A stretch of DNA of 64,000 nucleotides from Canariomyces notabilis. Its lineage: Eukaryota > Ascomycota > Sordariomycetes > Sordariales > Chaetomiaceae. Positions 24,417-35,507 of this stretch are shown here, in pieces (within the stretch, counting starts at the first letter, position 1; the number at the start of each line of letters is the position of its first letter). Under the pieces are notes generated by a model, which was not told where the DNA came from, did not search any database, and worked only from the letters and a program-made list of their open reading frames with translations. The stretch lies in NCBI RefSeq assembly GCF_033297395.1, contig NW_027041861.1, forward strand, positions 1 through 64,000, read 5' to 3'. A program made the translations under genes and the position numbers.

Positions 24417-26584
24417 TTACATTATAGACCCCTGATGCGAAGCCGACACTGGGCGGATTTCATCCACCCCATCCTGATCCACCGGCACCCGTGAATGTGA
24501 CGGAGGAAATCTTGCCTGCGGCGTCTGAACCGTGACATGCGAAACATACGCCGGAGGCTGCGGCGAGGGAGGAGCCCAGAACGGTGCTCCCGGGACGGGT
24601 CCCCTACTCCCCCCAAATGGGGTCCTCGGACTGACACCTCCAGGGTGCATGTGGTGAGGTATCCCTTCGCCCCCAGTCACTGACTGGGAGCGTTGCCGGA
24701 ACGAAGGTTCTCGTTTGGCGCCGCCTACAGGGCTTCCGGGCATGCTCCGAGCCCAAGCAGCATATCTCTGGCTGTAGTCCGTTGCCAGTTCTGCACGCGG
24801 ATATATCGGTGACGAAGGCAGCAGGATCGGGGACTGGACCGGTGGGACGTAGGTTGTTGCCTGCGTGCTGACTGCGGGGGAGAAGACAGAGGGAATCGAA
24901 GTACCCCAGGCTTCGGACGGAACGCTCTGGCCGTCCTGGCGCGGGTTTGCGTAGTATACCTGCCGACGGCGGACGAGCAGGCAGCAGCTGGCAACCAGAG
25001 CGAGGAGACCAAAGAAACCCCCTATCGCGATGCCCGCTATCGCGCCGGTGCTCAACACCGGGGCGGGGCCCTCTGTTTCGTTTCCAGGGTTGCTCTGAGT
25101 TGGAGCAGGGGTAGGAATAGACCTCGTCGGGCTACGGGGTGTTATGACGGCCTTTCTTGTCATTAGAGCCGTCAGCTCAGGGGCTACGAAGCCCGATGCG
25201 GGTTTCGTCGCGGTTGCGCCGCCGGTTTTGTCTCCGCCCACGGCCGTCAGGATGAAGCTAGGCACGGTGTAAGTCGTGACGCTGGGTATGTACTCGCCCC
25301 AGATGTCATTGTCCGGATTCTCTTGCGACAGGGCCATGTTGTGCTGCCCCCACACCGACTCGGCGTCGCACATGAAGTCGGTGTTGTTGAAGTACGTGCC
25401 CCCAATGATCAGCATCTGCGCGTTGCGGACAACGTTGCAAGTCATCATGCTCTTGGGGTAAGGGCCTGTTACGTTGCTGCCCAGTGGGTAGGGGCCGCGG
25501 ATCCACTGGAAGCTGGGGATGGACAGGACGTAAATGTCGTCGTAGCCCGTGGTATCCGGCGGGAAGCCCGCGCCTCCGTAGAGATAACTGCTCGCCTATT
25601 AGCACCATGTTCTTGCACTGGCAAGGATAATGTCTGGTGTTTACATGTTGTAACTGGACTGATCTTGAGCCCACGTAGCCCCTGCGCAGAATCGCCGTCG
25701 GCTCTCAGGGGTGCGACCCGACGTTTTTTGGGCGTACCACTTCCCGTTTGCAACGTCGTACAGGAAAATTGTGTCTAGCGGCTCGGGAGTCAGGGTACCG
25801 TTTCCGTACAGGTCCTTGCTGCCGCCAAAGTACACCAACATGCCGGCATCTGCGATGGGGATAAACACCATGACGCCGTCTGCCCTCCTGACGGTGTCGG
25901 GTCCCGTGAGGTTGCTCCAAGTGTTCGAGTCCATGGTGTACTTGATCAATCTGTTGGAGGCCAAGGGCGGCCCTGTCCAACCGGGAACCGATGCGTTGTT
26001 GAACCAGCCACCATAGTAGTACGCCTCACCCCTCGAGGGGATCGAAACACCTGCACCATAACTCGTCGGAATAACGGGTCCGGTTGGCGGACCGAGCGAG
26101 TGCCAGTGGTTGTGTAGGATGTCGTAGCTGTACAGAACAAAGTTGGTGGGCAGTCCCTGAGTCGTTTCACCCCCAAACAGGTAAAGCCGCTTGTTTACCG
26201 AGTCGTCCCACAACGCTCCGCCGTGAACGCTCGGAATTGTTGCGTTTTTGGAGAGATTCGCGTGTAGAGTGGGCATTCCTTGGGCAGAGTCGTCAAGGTC
26301 GCTGAAGACGAGAAAGGGGTCTGCAAGAATGAGTACTCGTTAGGGCAAGGCGATACAGATCAAGCTATGAGAGTGTTAGGGAGAGACCAACTTGTGAGAT
26401 TCTGAGACGTCTCGGTGAAGGGCTTCCAGTTCACGAAGCCGCCATCGACATACAGTTTACTGTCGACGACGGCCGACTGATGGCCGAATCGCCGGCAGAA
26501 GTCCCTTACCGGGTCCCATTGAGCCAGGGAAAATGCGACCAGGTTTGGGAGCAGAAGGAAAAGACAGAGCAGGCAGCTCTGCAT
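24417..26584 (-). CDS. Kelch-repeat single-pass membrane protein
   Basis: Exons 26584-26392, 26320-25645 and 25587-24417 give about 679 aa. MQSCLLCLFLLLPNLVAFSLA is a signal peptide. An extracellular kelch beta-propeller follows, with repeat landmarks VDGGFVNW, RLYLFGGETTQ, AYYYGGWFNN, LVYFGGSKDLYG, YLYGGAGFPPDTTGYDD and MLIIGGTYFNN. Near the middle of exon 3 a Pro/Thr-rich linker leads to one membrane span (IAGIAIGGFFGLLALVASCC) with the stop-transfer RRRQ. About 160 residues of Pro/Ser-rich cytosolic tail follow. The layout (propeller outside, long tail inside) is common in filamentous fungi, where ligands are unknown; a wall-sensing or adhesion role is only inference. All three exons join in phase at GT-AG introns. 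Confidence 0.85.
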
Positions 26585-29256
26585 CTCTTTTTGCGGGCAC
26601 CAGCCGTAATTTGCGTGGAATGGCCGATCAAAAGGGGCAGCAGCCACGGCGGCAGACAAGATGTCAAAGGTCACGAAGCCGCAATCGGGCCGCGCACATG
26701 CAGCGACGCTCAACTTAGATTTTCATGATATCCCAGGTTGAATGGGAACTGAGTCGTCGCGACTGTCATGAAGTTGAACGGAGCAAAACAACCCCTCAAG
26801 GCATGGGGCCGGCCGTGGTGATCAGGACCCCTTGATGCCGCGTTTGTGGCGTCCACAGCCCACGCAGCCAGTCTGGCAACGGTCATGCGCAATCGCAATA
26901 ACAATGATTCAGGACCTTAGGCTTTAACGGCAGGCTCTTCAATTTCAGCAAAGGGAAGAACGTGTCGCTTCTCGCGACTGGACTGAGCAGCGAGGTGGCT
27001 TGCTTGGTACAACAGGGAGCAGCCAATCCCGACGCTCACCGGCGGCAACTCCGCCATTCTGGCTGAGCGCCCCGAAGAATTGCTTGGCACCCAGCGTTCT
27101 GCGGCCAACCACTGCCCTGTGAACAATGACTTATCGGGCCCTCCTGTCTCGGTTGATGCCCTCTTAGCGGCAGCTGTGCCTCAAGTGGCGTCGGCGCCCT
27201 CATCTTGTCACCAGACAGTCTGCCTGCCAAGCCAGCACAACACCCATACGGGCAAGGGGAAGATGATTGGCGGAAGATGCTTGCCATTCTCTTCGTTGTT
27301 TGAACCAAACTGTCGGAACCAGAAGGGCAACGAGCGGGACATGATCCACCCGCTCGGTGCTCCCACCGTGTGATTCTTTCTGATATATGTACAGTACAGT
27401 ACATATAGTCCATCCCCCTGGCAGCAACCAAACGCTCAGCCTTACAAGACGACAGCGAGAATCCCCGGCAGATGATGCCAGAACTGGTTGTGCCATGAGC
27501 CTGGGAAGAAATCCACAGTACCGTTTCGCAAGTAACAATACCTACTGTAACACTTCAGGTTGTTCAAGCGGACTGGGGAGTTTACTTGACCTATGAGTAA
27601 CTAGGTACTTAAGGTAAGCCTAAGCGGAGTCGGCTCGCTGTAAAGGTACATGTACCTATGATTGCTACATGTACCAACCATGTAAGTCATTGGAGGAATG
27701 CTCGCCAGAATCGGAAACATGAGTCGTCACACGACTCACGGGCAGGTAATAAGATCAAGCTGAATAATGTCAATCGGGACTCGCTGGTGTATACTGCAGT
27801 GAAGCTAGGTAAGGTAGGTACCTTCTATTGCATGTAGTACTACACGACCAGACTCCCGACCCTTAGTACCTAAGGTAAGTAGGTACCTATGCATATCGCT
27901 AGATAGGGTGATGTCCTCTCCACCATTGCAGCCGATATCATGTGGTATGTACCTTACATTTGCAGCATACATCTCAGTACTACCGGTACATTAGTTGAAT
28001 TGACCCATATGTCATTCCAAGCAGGGAGAAGTCTCTATTACATGTACGTATCACTAGCAACATTACAACGGGATTCACCTATATATCTCAGTCCGGTGCA
28101 GGCAAGGCGAACATCAATGACAACCATAATGGGACATTGATGAGGCCCAGTTGGACACCCATATGGGCTATGATTCAGGTATAATATCGGTCATTACCGG
28201 CTTTTCCTTCGTTTGTTTCATACCTGCTTATATGTTAAGGTGTAGTGTCCACGGTACAAAGGTTGCTACTAGTGAGAGACACCCCCTCTGTCCCTGACAC
28301 AGTTGCACTTAAGTAATTGTTTGCTTTAAGAAGCGTGCGTTTGAGCTTCTACGCTATACCCTCACTAACGAGTGCCCGATCTTGGGGAGCGGGAATAGGG
28401 GTATTCAGTGCATTGATCCTGCTTCACTTACAACTCAATGCTACACTACATGTAGGAGATAAGAGCATAGAGACATAGAAGTGGCGAGGGCCATCTGGTA
28501 CTATGTTGGTGTTGAATACAACTGAATCGCTTTGGACCGATAGCATATTTCGCCACTTTGTCGCCATCCTTCCAGTCCAGCCCGGCTACACCAAACGCCG
28601 TTGTTATCCGAAAGGCGCACCGATATGTCAAAGTCGTGCAGGCCTGCAGGGTGTGCGGAGCTGCAACGATCCGCTGCGACCCCGTCTGCAGGCGGACCCC
28701 CTCCAGCCGAGACAGTCGAGTTGCCATGGCAAGCTTGACCCGAGATCTGCACAAGCAAACACAAGAAGGTTATGGAAACCCAGCGATGGTCTCGATGCTG
28801 CTCAGGCCCTCTCGACGTATCAGAGTGTCTTTGAAGTCCATCCGTCTTTGTTAATAGGTATGTACTACTCTAAGGGTTTGGTAGGAGACGGGAAGTAGCA
28901 AAATCCTCCACATTGTAACCCCAAGCCAGTCCAACATCGGAAATTCCAGGTCCTTTACTCCACCGTATCCACTGCGGGTAGTGCAGTTCCTAGGGTCCAG
29001 ATCCGCCATCCGAACCGCAAAGTAGGGGTAACCAGTGCAAGTCTAACGTCCTGCAAGCGATCCCTGGCGATAGCTGCAGGCTTGGCACACCGCTATCGAT
29101 GCCGGGTGCCTGTGTTTCCACCAGGTGGTGTAGAAAAACTTGAATCCCCCACTTTGCGATACAACTTGACCATAACCTCTGCCTTTGACTTTGACAACTC
29201 TTTTCCCACCGGGTGAAAGTGAAGGTTGGCAGTAAGGTTCGACTGGGGGCGTCAGC
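26585..29256. other. Gene-poor stretch with AGGTACCT-type words
   Basis: About 2.7 kb has no supportable gene. From 27590 to 27900 and near 27950-28060 the sequence is dense in GGTACCT, TAGGTAC and ACATGTAC palindromic words. Near 27387-27411 is a short inverted repeat (tatgtac/gtacata). A Cys-spaced peptide at 28645-28700 recalls a zinc-cluster motif but is too short to call. Confidence 0.4.
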
Positions 29257-31024
29257 ATGGACGAGTCTCAGCCCTTGCTTAGAAACATCACCCCTGAGAG
29301 ACATCAACAAGCATACACCAACCCGCTCCCGGATGAAGATGGCGGGGCCGACATCGCCGAGACCATCATCGTTGACTTCGACCCGCTGGGCGACCCGGAC
29401 AACCCGCTCGAGTGGCCGACGCCGTTCAAATGGACCGTTGTGAGCATGCTCGCCTTTATGGCCTTCACTGTGTATGTACAGCCCCTTTTCATGGAAGTTT
29501 CAGGGGATTCACCTTCCCCCCTCCCCAATGCCTTACTATATTATCTCACCTTGCCACTAACCTCAGAATATAACGGCTAGCACAATGACCTGCATGAGCG
29601 TCGTCCCCCTGGCCTCCAGAATCGTAGATGACCTCACACCACCCAACACCCCCTCCTCATCCACCAAGTCCGCCAGCGTGCTACTCGTGACTATCTGGGA
29701 GCTAGGCGAAGCCGCGGGTCCATTATTCATCGCCCCCCTCTCAGAGCAGCTAGGCCGATACCCGACCATGAACGGGGCGAACCTCCTCTTTGTAGCCGCT
29801 ACCGTACTCGCCGCCACGTCGGCGACTATCCCGCGGCTGGTGCTCGCGCGCATGCTGACGGGCCTCGCCGTTGCGTCCAACGTGCTCGGCCCGGCCATCG
29901 TCGGCGACATTTTCCCCCAGGAGCATCGGGGCGCAGCCCTCAGTCTGGTGTATCTTGCCCCGCTGCTCGGGGGCGCCATGGGCCCGCTCATCAGCAGCGC
30001 CGTAGCCCAAGCGTGGGGCTGGCGCGCTGTCGTCTGGATGACGGTCGGTCTGGCTTCGGGGTGTGAGGTGCTGTTCCTGACGTATTTCCGCGAGACGTAC
30101 AAGGTTGCGATTCTCAGGCGGAGGGCGGCAAGGCTGGCGCTGCTGGCGGGGGGTGGTGATGACAAGGGTGGTGCCAGTGGTGATGCCCGCCAGAAGAGGT
30201 TCAAGACCGCGTTTGATGAGGCCGAGAGGGGAGAGGCCCGAGGGGAGGAGGAGGGTTTGTGGGCGGTCGGGAAGCTGCGGGATGCGGTGCTGCGTCCGGG
30301 CCTCGTGCTCTGCGGCAGCGGCGTGCTCGTGGCGCTGACTGTCTTCAGCGCCGTCGTCTTCACTTACTTTTACATCATGAGCACCACCCTGTCGGATATC
30401 CTGCAGGATATTTACGGGCTGACGCCTGTCGCGACAGGGTTCTGCTTTATGAGTTTCAGTAAGTTCTGCTCCAGGCCTCGGCCGTGTAACAATGATGTGT
30501 TTCTAGTGAGGGCTGACCGCTGGGCAGGTGCTGGCTCATTCATCGGCGTCGTCATATGTAACCGCACGCTCGACCGCATCTACATTCGGATGACCAACAC
30601 GCACAAAGGTGTCGGCAAACCCGAGTTCCGCCTTCCGCTGGCCATTATCGGCGCCTTTACCTTGCCGCTGACTGTGGGCGCGTATGGCTGGGTTGCCGAG
30701 CTGCGGCTGCCGCTGGTGTTTCTGCTGCTTTCCGTCAGTTGCATGGGCACGACGCTAATGCTTGGGATGCTCCCGGTCACGGCCTACGTTGTCGACGCAT
30801 TCGGCTTGTATTCGGCCTCGGCTATGACGAGCGTCATCGTCACGCGCTGTCTGATGAGCACCTTTTTGCCTCTGGCGACGCCTGCTCTCGTCGACGCCTT
30901 CGGTTATGGATGGGGGTTCATGGCTTTCACTGGGCTGGGCTTGCTCCTGGCACCCATCCCGGTTCTGATGTTACGTTACGGGGCGCACTGGAGAAGGTCC
31001 TCCAAGTACACCCGCGAGGCATGA
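29257..31024 (+). CDS. MFS transporter, DHA1-type drug:H+ antiporter
   Basis: Exons 29257-29471, 29581-30458 and 30528-31024 encode about 529 aa. The cytosolic N-terminus has the DHA1 hallmark DPDNPLEWP before TM1. TM2 region FIAPLSEQLGRYPTMNG is the motif-A loop (with Gln in place of the usual Asp), followed by LVLARMLTGLAVA and GDIFPQEHRGAA. A charged central loop (about residues 225-275) separates two six-helix halves; the second half includes LPLTVGAYGW and VDAFGLYSASAMTSV. Intron 1 ends at GGCTAG (29580), the only nearby acceptor that keeps the frame; intron 2 is 69 nt and in frame, so retention would still give an open protein with 23 extra residues. It should sit in the plasma membrane and export small hydrophobic compounds; substrate unknown. 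No biosynthetic genes lie next to it. Confidence 0.87.
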
Positions 31025-31581
31025 GTGAATGATTGTGTTATGACGGGACGGACCAAAAGTTAGGACCGAAGTCATGTGGGGCCGATAAAAAAAGTGCAAC
31101 AAGACTACGCGTTCGAGGGTACGCCAAAATATACAGGCTATATATAGCTAATAATGATGCAGGAGCAACAGCTGGGTTTGTGTTCAAAGTCCTTCAACAA
31201 CGGGTGGCCTAGTATGCTTGAGTTCAAGTTCTGGCTGCTAAGAGCGGGCAGTGGCCGTCGCAGTGGCATGAGTGGGATTCAAGGCGAGAGTCTTATCGAT
31301 GAACCAGCCACGTACACACCTTTCGACGAGCCCTCCTCTCGGGCTCTCATCTGCGTTCATCTTGGCCGCCGGAAATACCCTGCTAAGTCGACTCGAATCT
31401 CTCGGCCTCCCCACAGCCGGAGCGACATGGAAGACACTGGTGTCGCGGACGGTCGCCTTGCATGATGCGAAAGAGATGTGATTGCGTTGGAGCAGTCGCG
31501 TTGCCGCATATACGACCATATCGACTGATTACCATGTGCATAACCGCAGAGGTGTCTGACGTGGTGATACAAGGGACTGCA
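31025..31581. other. Intergenic between convergent genes
   Basis: The stretch lies between the MFS and Dabb gene ends and probably holds their 3' untranslated regions. The tract aaaaaaagtgc near 31087 and tatatatagc near 31141 are AT-rich. No gene is seen. Confidence 0.4.
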
Positions 31582-32187
31582 TTAGAACTTGCCGTTCGTG
31601 AAGTCGAGCACTGTGGTTTTTGCTATGAGTGGCTCAATCTCCTTCTTGAAGGCTTGATGGGCCGGGTCTTGCTCGACGTAGTAGTTCCGGTCGTCCGCGT
31701 TGGCGAAGTGCACGATGAAGCCGTGTGTCAGGCCATTCTTTGATGGGTGTCCGTTAGCCCCCATTGGCAGCGCCTCGGGATGTTTAAAGTCATGTAAGAA
31801 CAAACCTGCAAGCCTTCGTTCGAATTGTACTTGCCGCCCGAGATGCCAGTGATGTAGGGATGCTGCGAGTTTGGCGCGAGGCAGTTGTCCTTGAGCGCCA
31901 GGAACTTGGCGCATGCCTTGATGTCGTTAGCAATTCAGTTGCCTTGTGATGTGGCCATCTGACCGTGACAGGTTGTACCATACCGCATCAACTGCAGTGG
32001 CTCCCGCATTGGGTTTGAATTCGAACAGTACGATGTGTGTGATGAAATTGGTCGTGCCTGGCGTCTGGTTTGCCATGGATGATGATGCGAAGCCAATCGG
32101 GTCGAGGAACAAAAAGACGCCGAGCAAGACCGAGACAACGAGGACGATCCGAAGCGCGTGGGGCCGGGCATTTGATATATCAACCAT
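31582..32187 (-). CDS. Stress-responsive A/B barrel (Dabb) protein with N-terminal membrane anchor
   Basis: Exons 32187-31984, 31916-31806 and 31737-31582 give about 156 aa, all joined in phase 0. Residues 1-45 hold a hydrophobic segment (RIVLVVSVLLGVFLFLDP), a signal anchor. The Dabb fold follows: FITHIVLFEFKP, ACAKFLALKDNCLAP, ITGISGGKYNSNEGLQ, GLTHGFIVHF, DRNYYVEQDPAHQAF. The family forms small dimeric alpha/beta barrels; fungal members are induced by stress or act as small cyclase-like or hydrolase-like enzymes, and the role is mostly unknown. The leader is unusual, since most Dabb proteins are cytosolic and about 105-110 aa. Confidence 0.87.
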
Positions 32188-32990
32188 GCTTCTATTGTGG
32201 CTTGAATTGTAAGACTGGTGTGTGGTGTGGTACTGCGAATGATGCAATGCGGAGCAAGAAATGTGAAGACAGTTGTTGGTAAACGTTAGATCTGGACAAG
32301 GGTTTAACAGAGCTGAATCCTTCCAGTTCCTTGCGGCAGGTGCTTCGTAGCACCGTGCCATTGAAGTTCATCAAACCCCATCTACAACAGCATCAACTGC
32401 ACGTGATCATAACGATCTTCCAACAATCCTCAAGATATATTAGGTAGCTTTTGTTGCTATCTCCTGTTAGAAGTCATAGATTGAGATTGCTCGCTCAATT
32501 TAGAATTTAATTAGAGCCAGTCATCTCACTAGACGGTGGACGCAAGACAGCAAGTGAGAGTCTCCAGGCTTCGAAATCCCATGGGCCTACACCGGCACGA
32601 TTGCGCCTGCGACTCGAATCGACATTTGTAATGTCCCTTGGCACTTCCGGGTAAGGTACCTGCTTAGGCCTGAGCCAAATCAGGTACAGAGGAGTCGGTC
32701 TCTGTTAAGAGGGGTAGTAGAGAGAAGAATTTTCGCATACAAAAGTTTGGGTAGCACTAACAGCAGGTACTGTATGTACATTTGTTGGACTCGGTTAGAG
32801 GAAAGAACGGGGGATGTTGCGTCATGATTGCTGTCACTGAGAGAACAGGACTAACCTTATCACGTCTTAAGGTTATCTAAGGTACCTTAACTCCGACAGC
32901 TCCGTAACTGCCGTGTTATGTGTACGTCCACACCAAAAATCCTCGATTCACAGTCAAGGCGGTTGAGCCTGGTCAATTCGCACAAGCAAT
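32188..32990. other. Intergenic between divergent genes
   Basis: This 0.8-kb divergent promoter region lies between the Dabb gene (-) and the aldo-keto reductase (+). It contains ggtaaggtacct near 32650, aaggttatctaaggtacctt near 32868-32889 and an AT-rich patch near 32430-32510. Confidence 0.4.
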
Positions 32991-34083
32991 ATGGCGCCCC
33001 TTACTATCGGCACAAGGATCAAGCTGCCTAGCGGTTACGAGATTCCCCAGCTGGGACTCGGTGTAAGTACTAACCTGCGGCGATATCACTCGACTCGATA
33101 TATCCCTGAGACGGGCAACTAATTGCCTCGTTTTCAGGTCTTCCGAACGTAAGAACTTATGACTGCAACCAGGGACTGCAAGTACTCAGACCGGATAGAC
33201 TGACTGCGAGTGTGCAGACCACCAAAAGACACCGAAGGATGTGTCAAGGAGGCATTCACAGCCGGGTATCGACACGTATGCTACTATTACCCGTTCTGGG
33301 ACGGATCCATCTCCCACATACACAGCCCGTTTGACACCTGAAATACAGATTGACTCGGCAGCATACTACAGAAACGAGGCCGCTTGCGGACAAGCCATCA
33401 GGACCTCCTTAATTTCCCGAGACGAAATCTTCTTTACCTCCAAGGTCCCGCCCTCCAACCTTAGCTACGAAGGAGCCGCGGCCCAGGTCAACAAGACGCT
33501 CGCCCAGTCGGGCCTCGAGTACATCGACCTCATGCTGCTGCATGCACCTTACGGCGGCTCGGCGAGGCGCAAGGGTGCCTGGAAGGCCTTAGTGGAGGCT
33601 GTCGAGGCCGGCAAGGTGCGCAGCATCGGAGTGAGCAACTACGGGGTGCACCATCTGGACGAGCTGGAGAGGCATATTGCCGAGCTCGAAGCCGAGCGCG
33701 GGGGGAAGGGCAAAGGGGGCGTCATCAGCGTCGGCCAATGGGAGATCCACCCGTGGTGCGCACGCAGAGACATCGTTGAGTGGTGTTCCAAGCGCGGCAT
33801 TGCTGTCCAGGCATATAGCCCCCTGGTTGTCGGACAGCGCTGGGGTGAGCCGGTGCTCAAGAAGCTCGCCGACAAGTAGGGCAAGAGCGAGGCCCAGATC
33901 CTGATCCGCTGGAGCTTACAGAAGGGGTTCATCCCGCTTCCCAAGAGCGTCAAACCCGAGCGCATCCGGGAGAATGCCGATGTCTACGACTTTGAGCTTA
34001 CCCCGGAGGAGGTCAGCGAGCTGGAGACGGACGAGTACTCGCCTGTCTGCTGGGACCCAAACACGGCGTCGTTGGATGAGTAA
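32991..34083 (+). pseudogene. Aldo-keto reductase with one in-frame stop
   Basis: The family reduces carbonyls with NADPH. Exons are 32991-33062, 33138-33148 (11 nt), 33218-33275 and 33349-34083, about 291 codons. The start MAPLTIGTRIKLPSGYEIPQ, GLGVFRT and EGCVKEAFTAGYRHIDSAAYYRNE are typical. The tetrad is visible: Asp in HIDSA, Tyr in AAYYRN, Lys in FTSKVPP and His in MLLHAPYGG. Later motifs RSIGVSNYG, QWEIHPW and FIPLPKSV are present. TAG at 33877-33879 interrupts ADK-stop-GKSEAQILIRWSLQ, where the family has an aromatic residue, usually Tyr. Everything downstream, including the NADPH-binding region, remains open to the natural end at 34083. The change fits TAC or TAT to TAG and is not a RIP-type transition. 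It is either a recent single-site loss or a base error. Confidence 0.83.
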
Positions 34084-34406
34084 GTGATCATTGCAGAGAT
34101 GTTCAGGCATCGATTTGGCGGCAGACACTTCACGAATTGAAAGTACCAGTAGCCAACAAAAACGGCCGATAGCACATAAGCAATGAGAAGTACTGGAGAG
34201 ATATTGATACATATCCCGCTCCTCATCGGTTTTCCTGGAACTGCTTTACTGTCCGGTTCAACCCAGCCACAGTTGCCCCCTGATACCTCAGCTAAACCAC
34301 TACTAACCTTTACTCTTTCACGATGTACAATCTACCCCTTCCCTGCTACTGGCTACGCGATGGTGTACCACCTCCAGCTAATTCCGCAAGCACGGTGAGC
34401 ACCACC
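34084..34406. other. Intergenic between convergent genes
   Basis: This short stretch lies between the ends of the aldo-keto reductase and the amidoligase gene and probably holds 3' ends. Nothing else is seen. Confidence 0.4.
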
Positions 34407-35507
34407 CTAATACATGCCTTCCGTTTCCGCCCTTGCAAACAGCTCGCCCACGCCCACCAGCTCTCCCCAGCCCAGAGCCTCCCTCCCAATTTCCAGCACC
34501 CACTCCAACTCATCCAACGACTCACCCGCACCGGGCCAAACCCCTCCCTCACCCAAACCCGGTCCAACGCTCATAGCCCCAACCGCAAATGCCAGTGTCA
34601 GAACAATCCACGCAGTAGCGTCCCCGGCGGTTACACACCCTCCCGGCTGGCGGAACTCGACCGTCCCGGTACCACCTCCACCAGGCGTCACACCAGTAAA
34701 ATTCCACTTGTACACCTTCCCATGAAGAAAGCTCTCATGAGCCTGCATGCGACGCACCCTGCCCAAAGGCGAGTCAGCCGAGACCAGATTCATGCACTCC
34801 ACGACCCGTTCCACACCCGCATCACCAGAACCAGGAGTAGCGGCAGCCTCATCAAGCCGAGCAAGACACTCCCCCAGCGACAGCCCCGCTAGCGGGGGAC
34901 TGCAGCGGTTGCTCTGGCACCAGTACGACTCTGAGTTCGAGCGGCGGCCAGCGGGCATGAGCCTGTCCAGCGCGGGTTCAAAGTACAAGACTGTCTTCGC
35001 CAGCGCGGCAAGCTCGCCCGCGGAGAGCGGGACGGGGGTGCCGGACAGGTGGATGTGGGTGGAGCATTTGGGGGAGGGGGCGATGAGGAAGTGCTTGTGC
35101 AGCGTGGCAAAGATGGTGGTTAGGTCAGACTGCCAGCGGGAGGTTGCCGTTGCTGGGTAGATGGGGGAGACAAGTTCGATGCCGTCTGTGGGGGGAGGTT
35201 AGTTATCTCAGCTGTTAGGGCCGAGTCGTGGTGAAGGGGCAGGGGAAACAGGAGAGCAAAGGGACGCTGGAGACCGGGACTTACAGTGGTCGTGTGACGG
35301 CGGGATGCTGACTTCCTGCACCAGCGACCATTTGCGGTACTTGCTGGCCGACTTGTCGTTGCTCGCCTTGATGTGGTTGGCGATGCCTGCCTTGGTGAGT
35401 CGCTTGTTCACTTCTTCGGCAAGGGACTTGAAGGTTGGGTTTTTCTGCTTGCGGCTTCCGAGGAACAGTTCTATCTCCACACCGAAGAGGAACGAGCCGT
35501 CGTTCAT
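34407..35507 (-). CDS. Putative amidoligase (ATP-grasp-like, Amidoligase_2 family)
   Basis: Exon 1 (35507-35285) and exon 2 (35185-34407), joined through a 99-nt GT-AG intron, encode about 333 aa. The family is related to glutamine synthetase and glutamate-cysteine ligase and is predicted to join an amine to a carboxylate using ATP. Landmarks are FGVEIELFLG (acidic metal ligand), KWSLVQEVSI and YGIELVSPIY, KCSTHIHLSG (two His), LYFEPALDRLMP followed by RRSNSESYWCQSN, and TVEFRQPGG near the end. These are the core blocks of the fold in order, so the protein looks intact. Fungal copies are usually free-standing, and the substrate is unknown. Confidence 0.85.

Noticed and set aside
28645..28700. 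Zinc-cluster-like spacing of Cys (ACRVCGAATIRCDPVCRR)
   Set aside because: Only four Cys and wrong spacing for Zn2Cys6; no downstream regulatory domain; the frame ends soon after.
29563..30363. 266-codon open frame on - opposite the MFS transporter
   Set aside because: It is antisense to well-supported transmembrane coding sequence; high GC leaves few stops. No motif of its own.
24417..31024. Possible secondary-metabolite cluster around the MFS transporter
   Set aside because: No synthase, tailoring enzyme or pathway regulator lies on either side; one transporter alone does not support a cluster.
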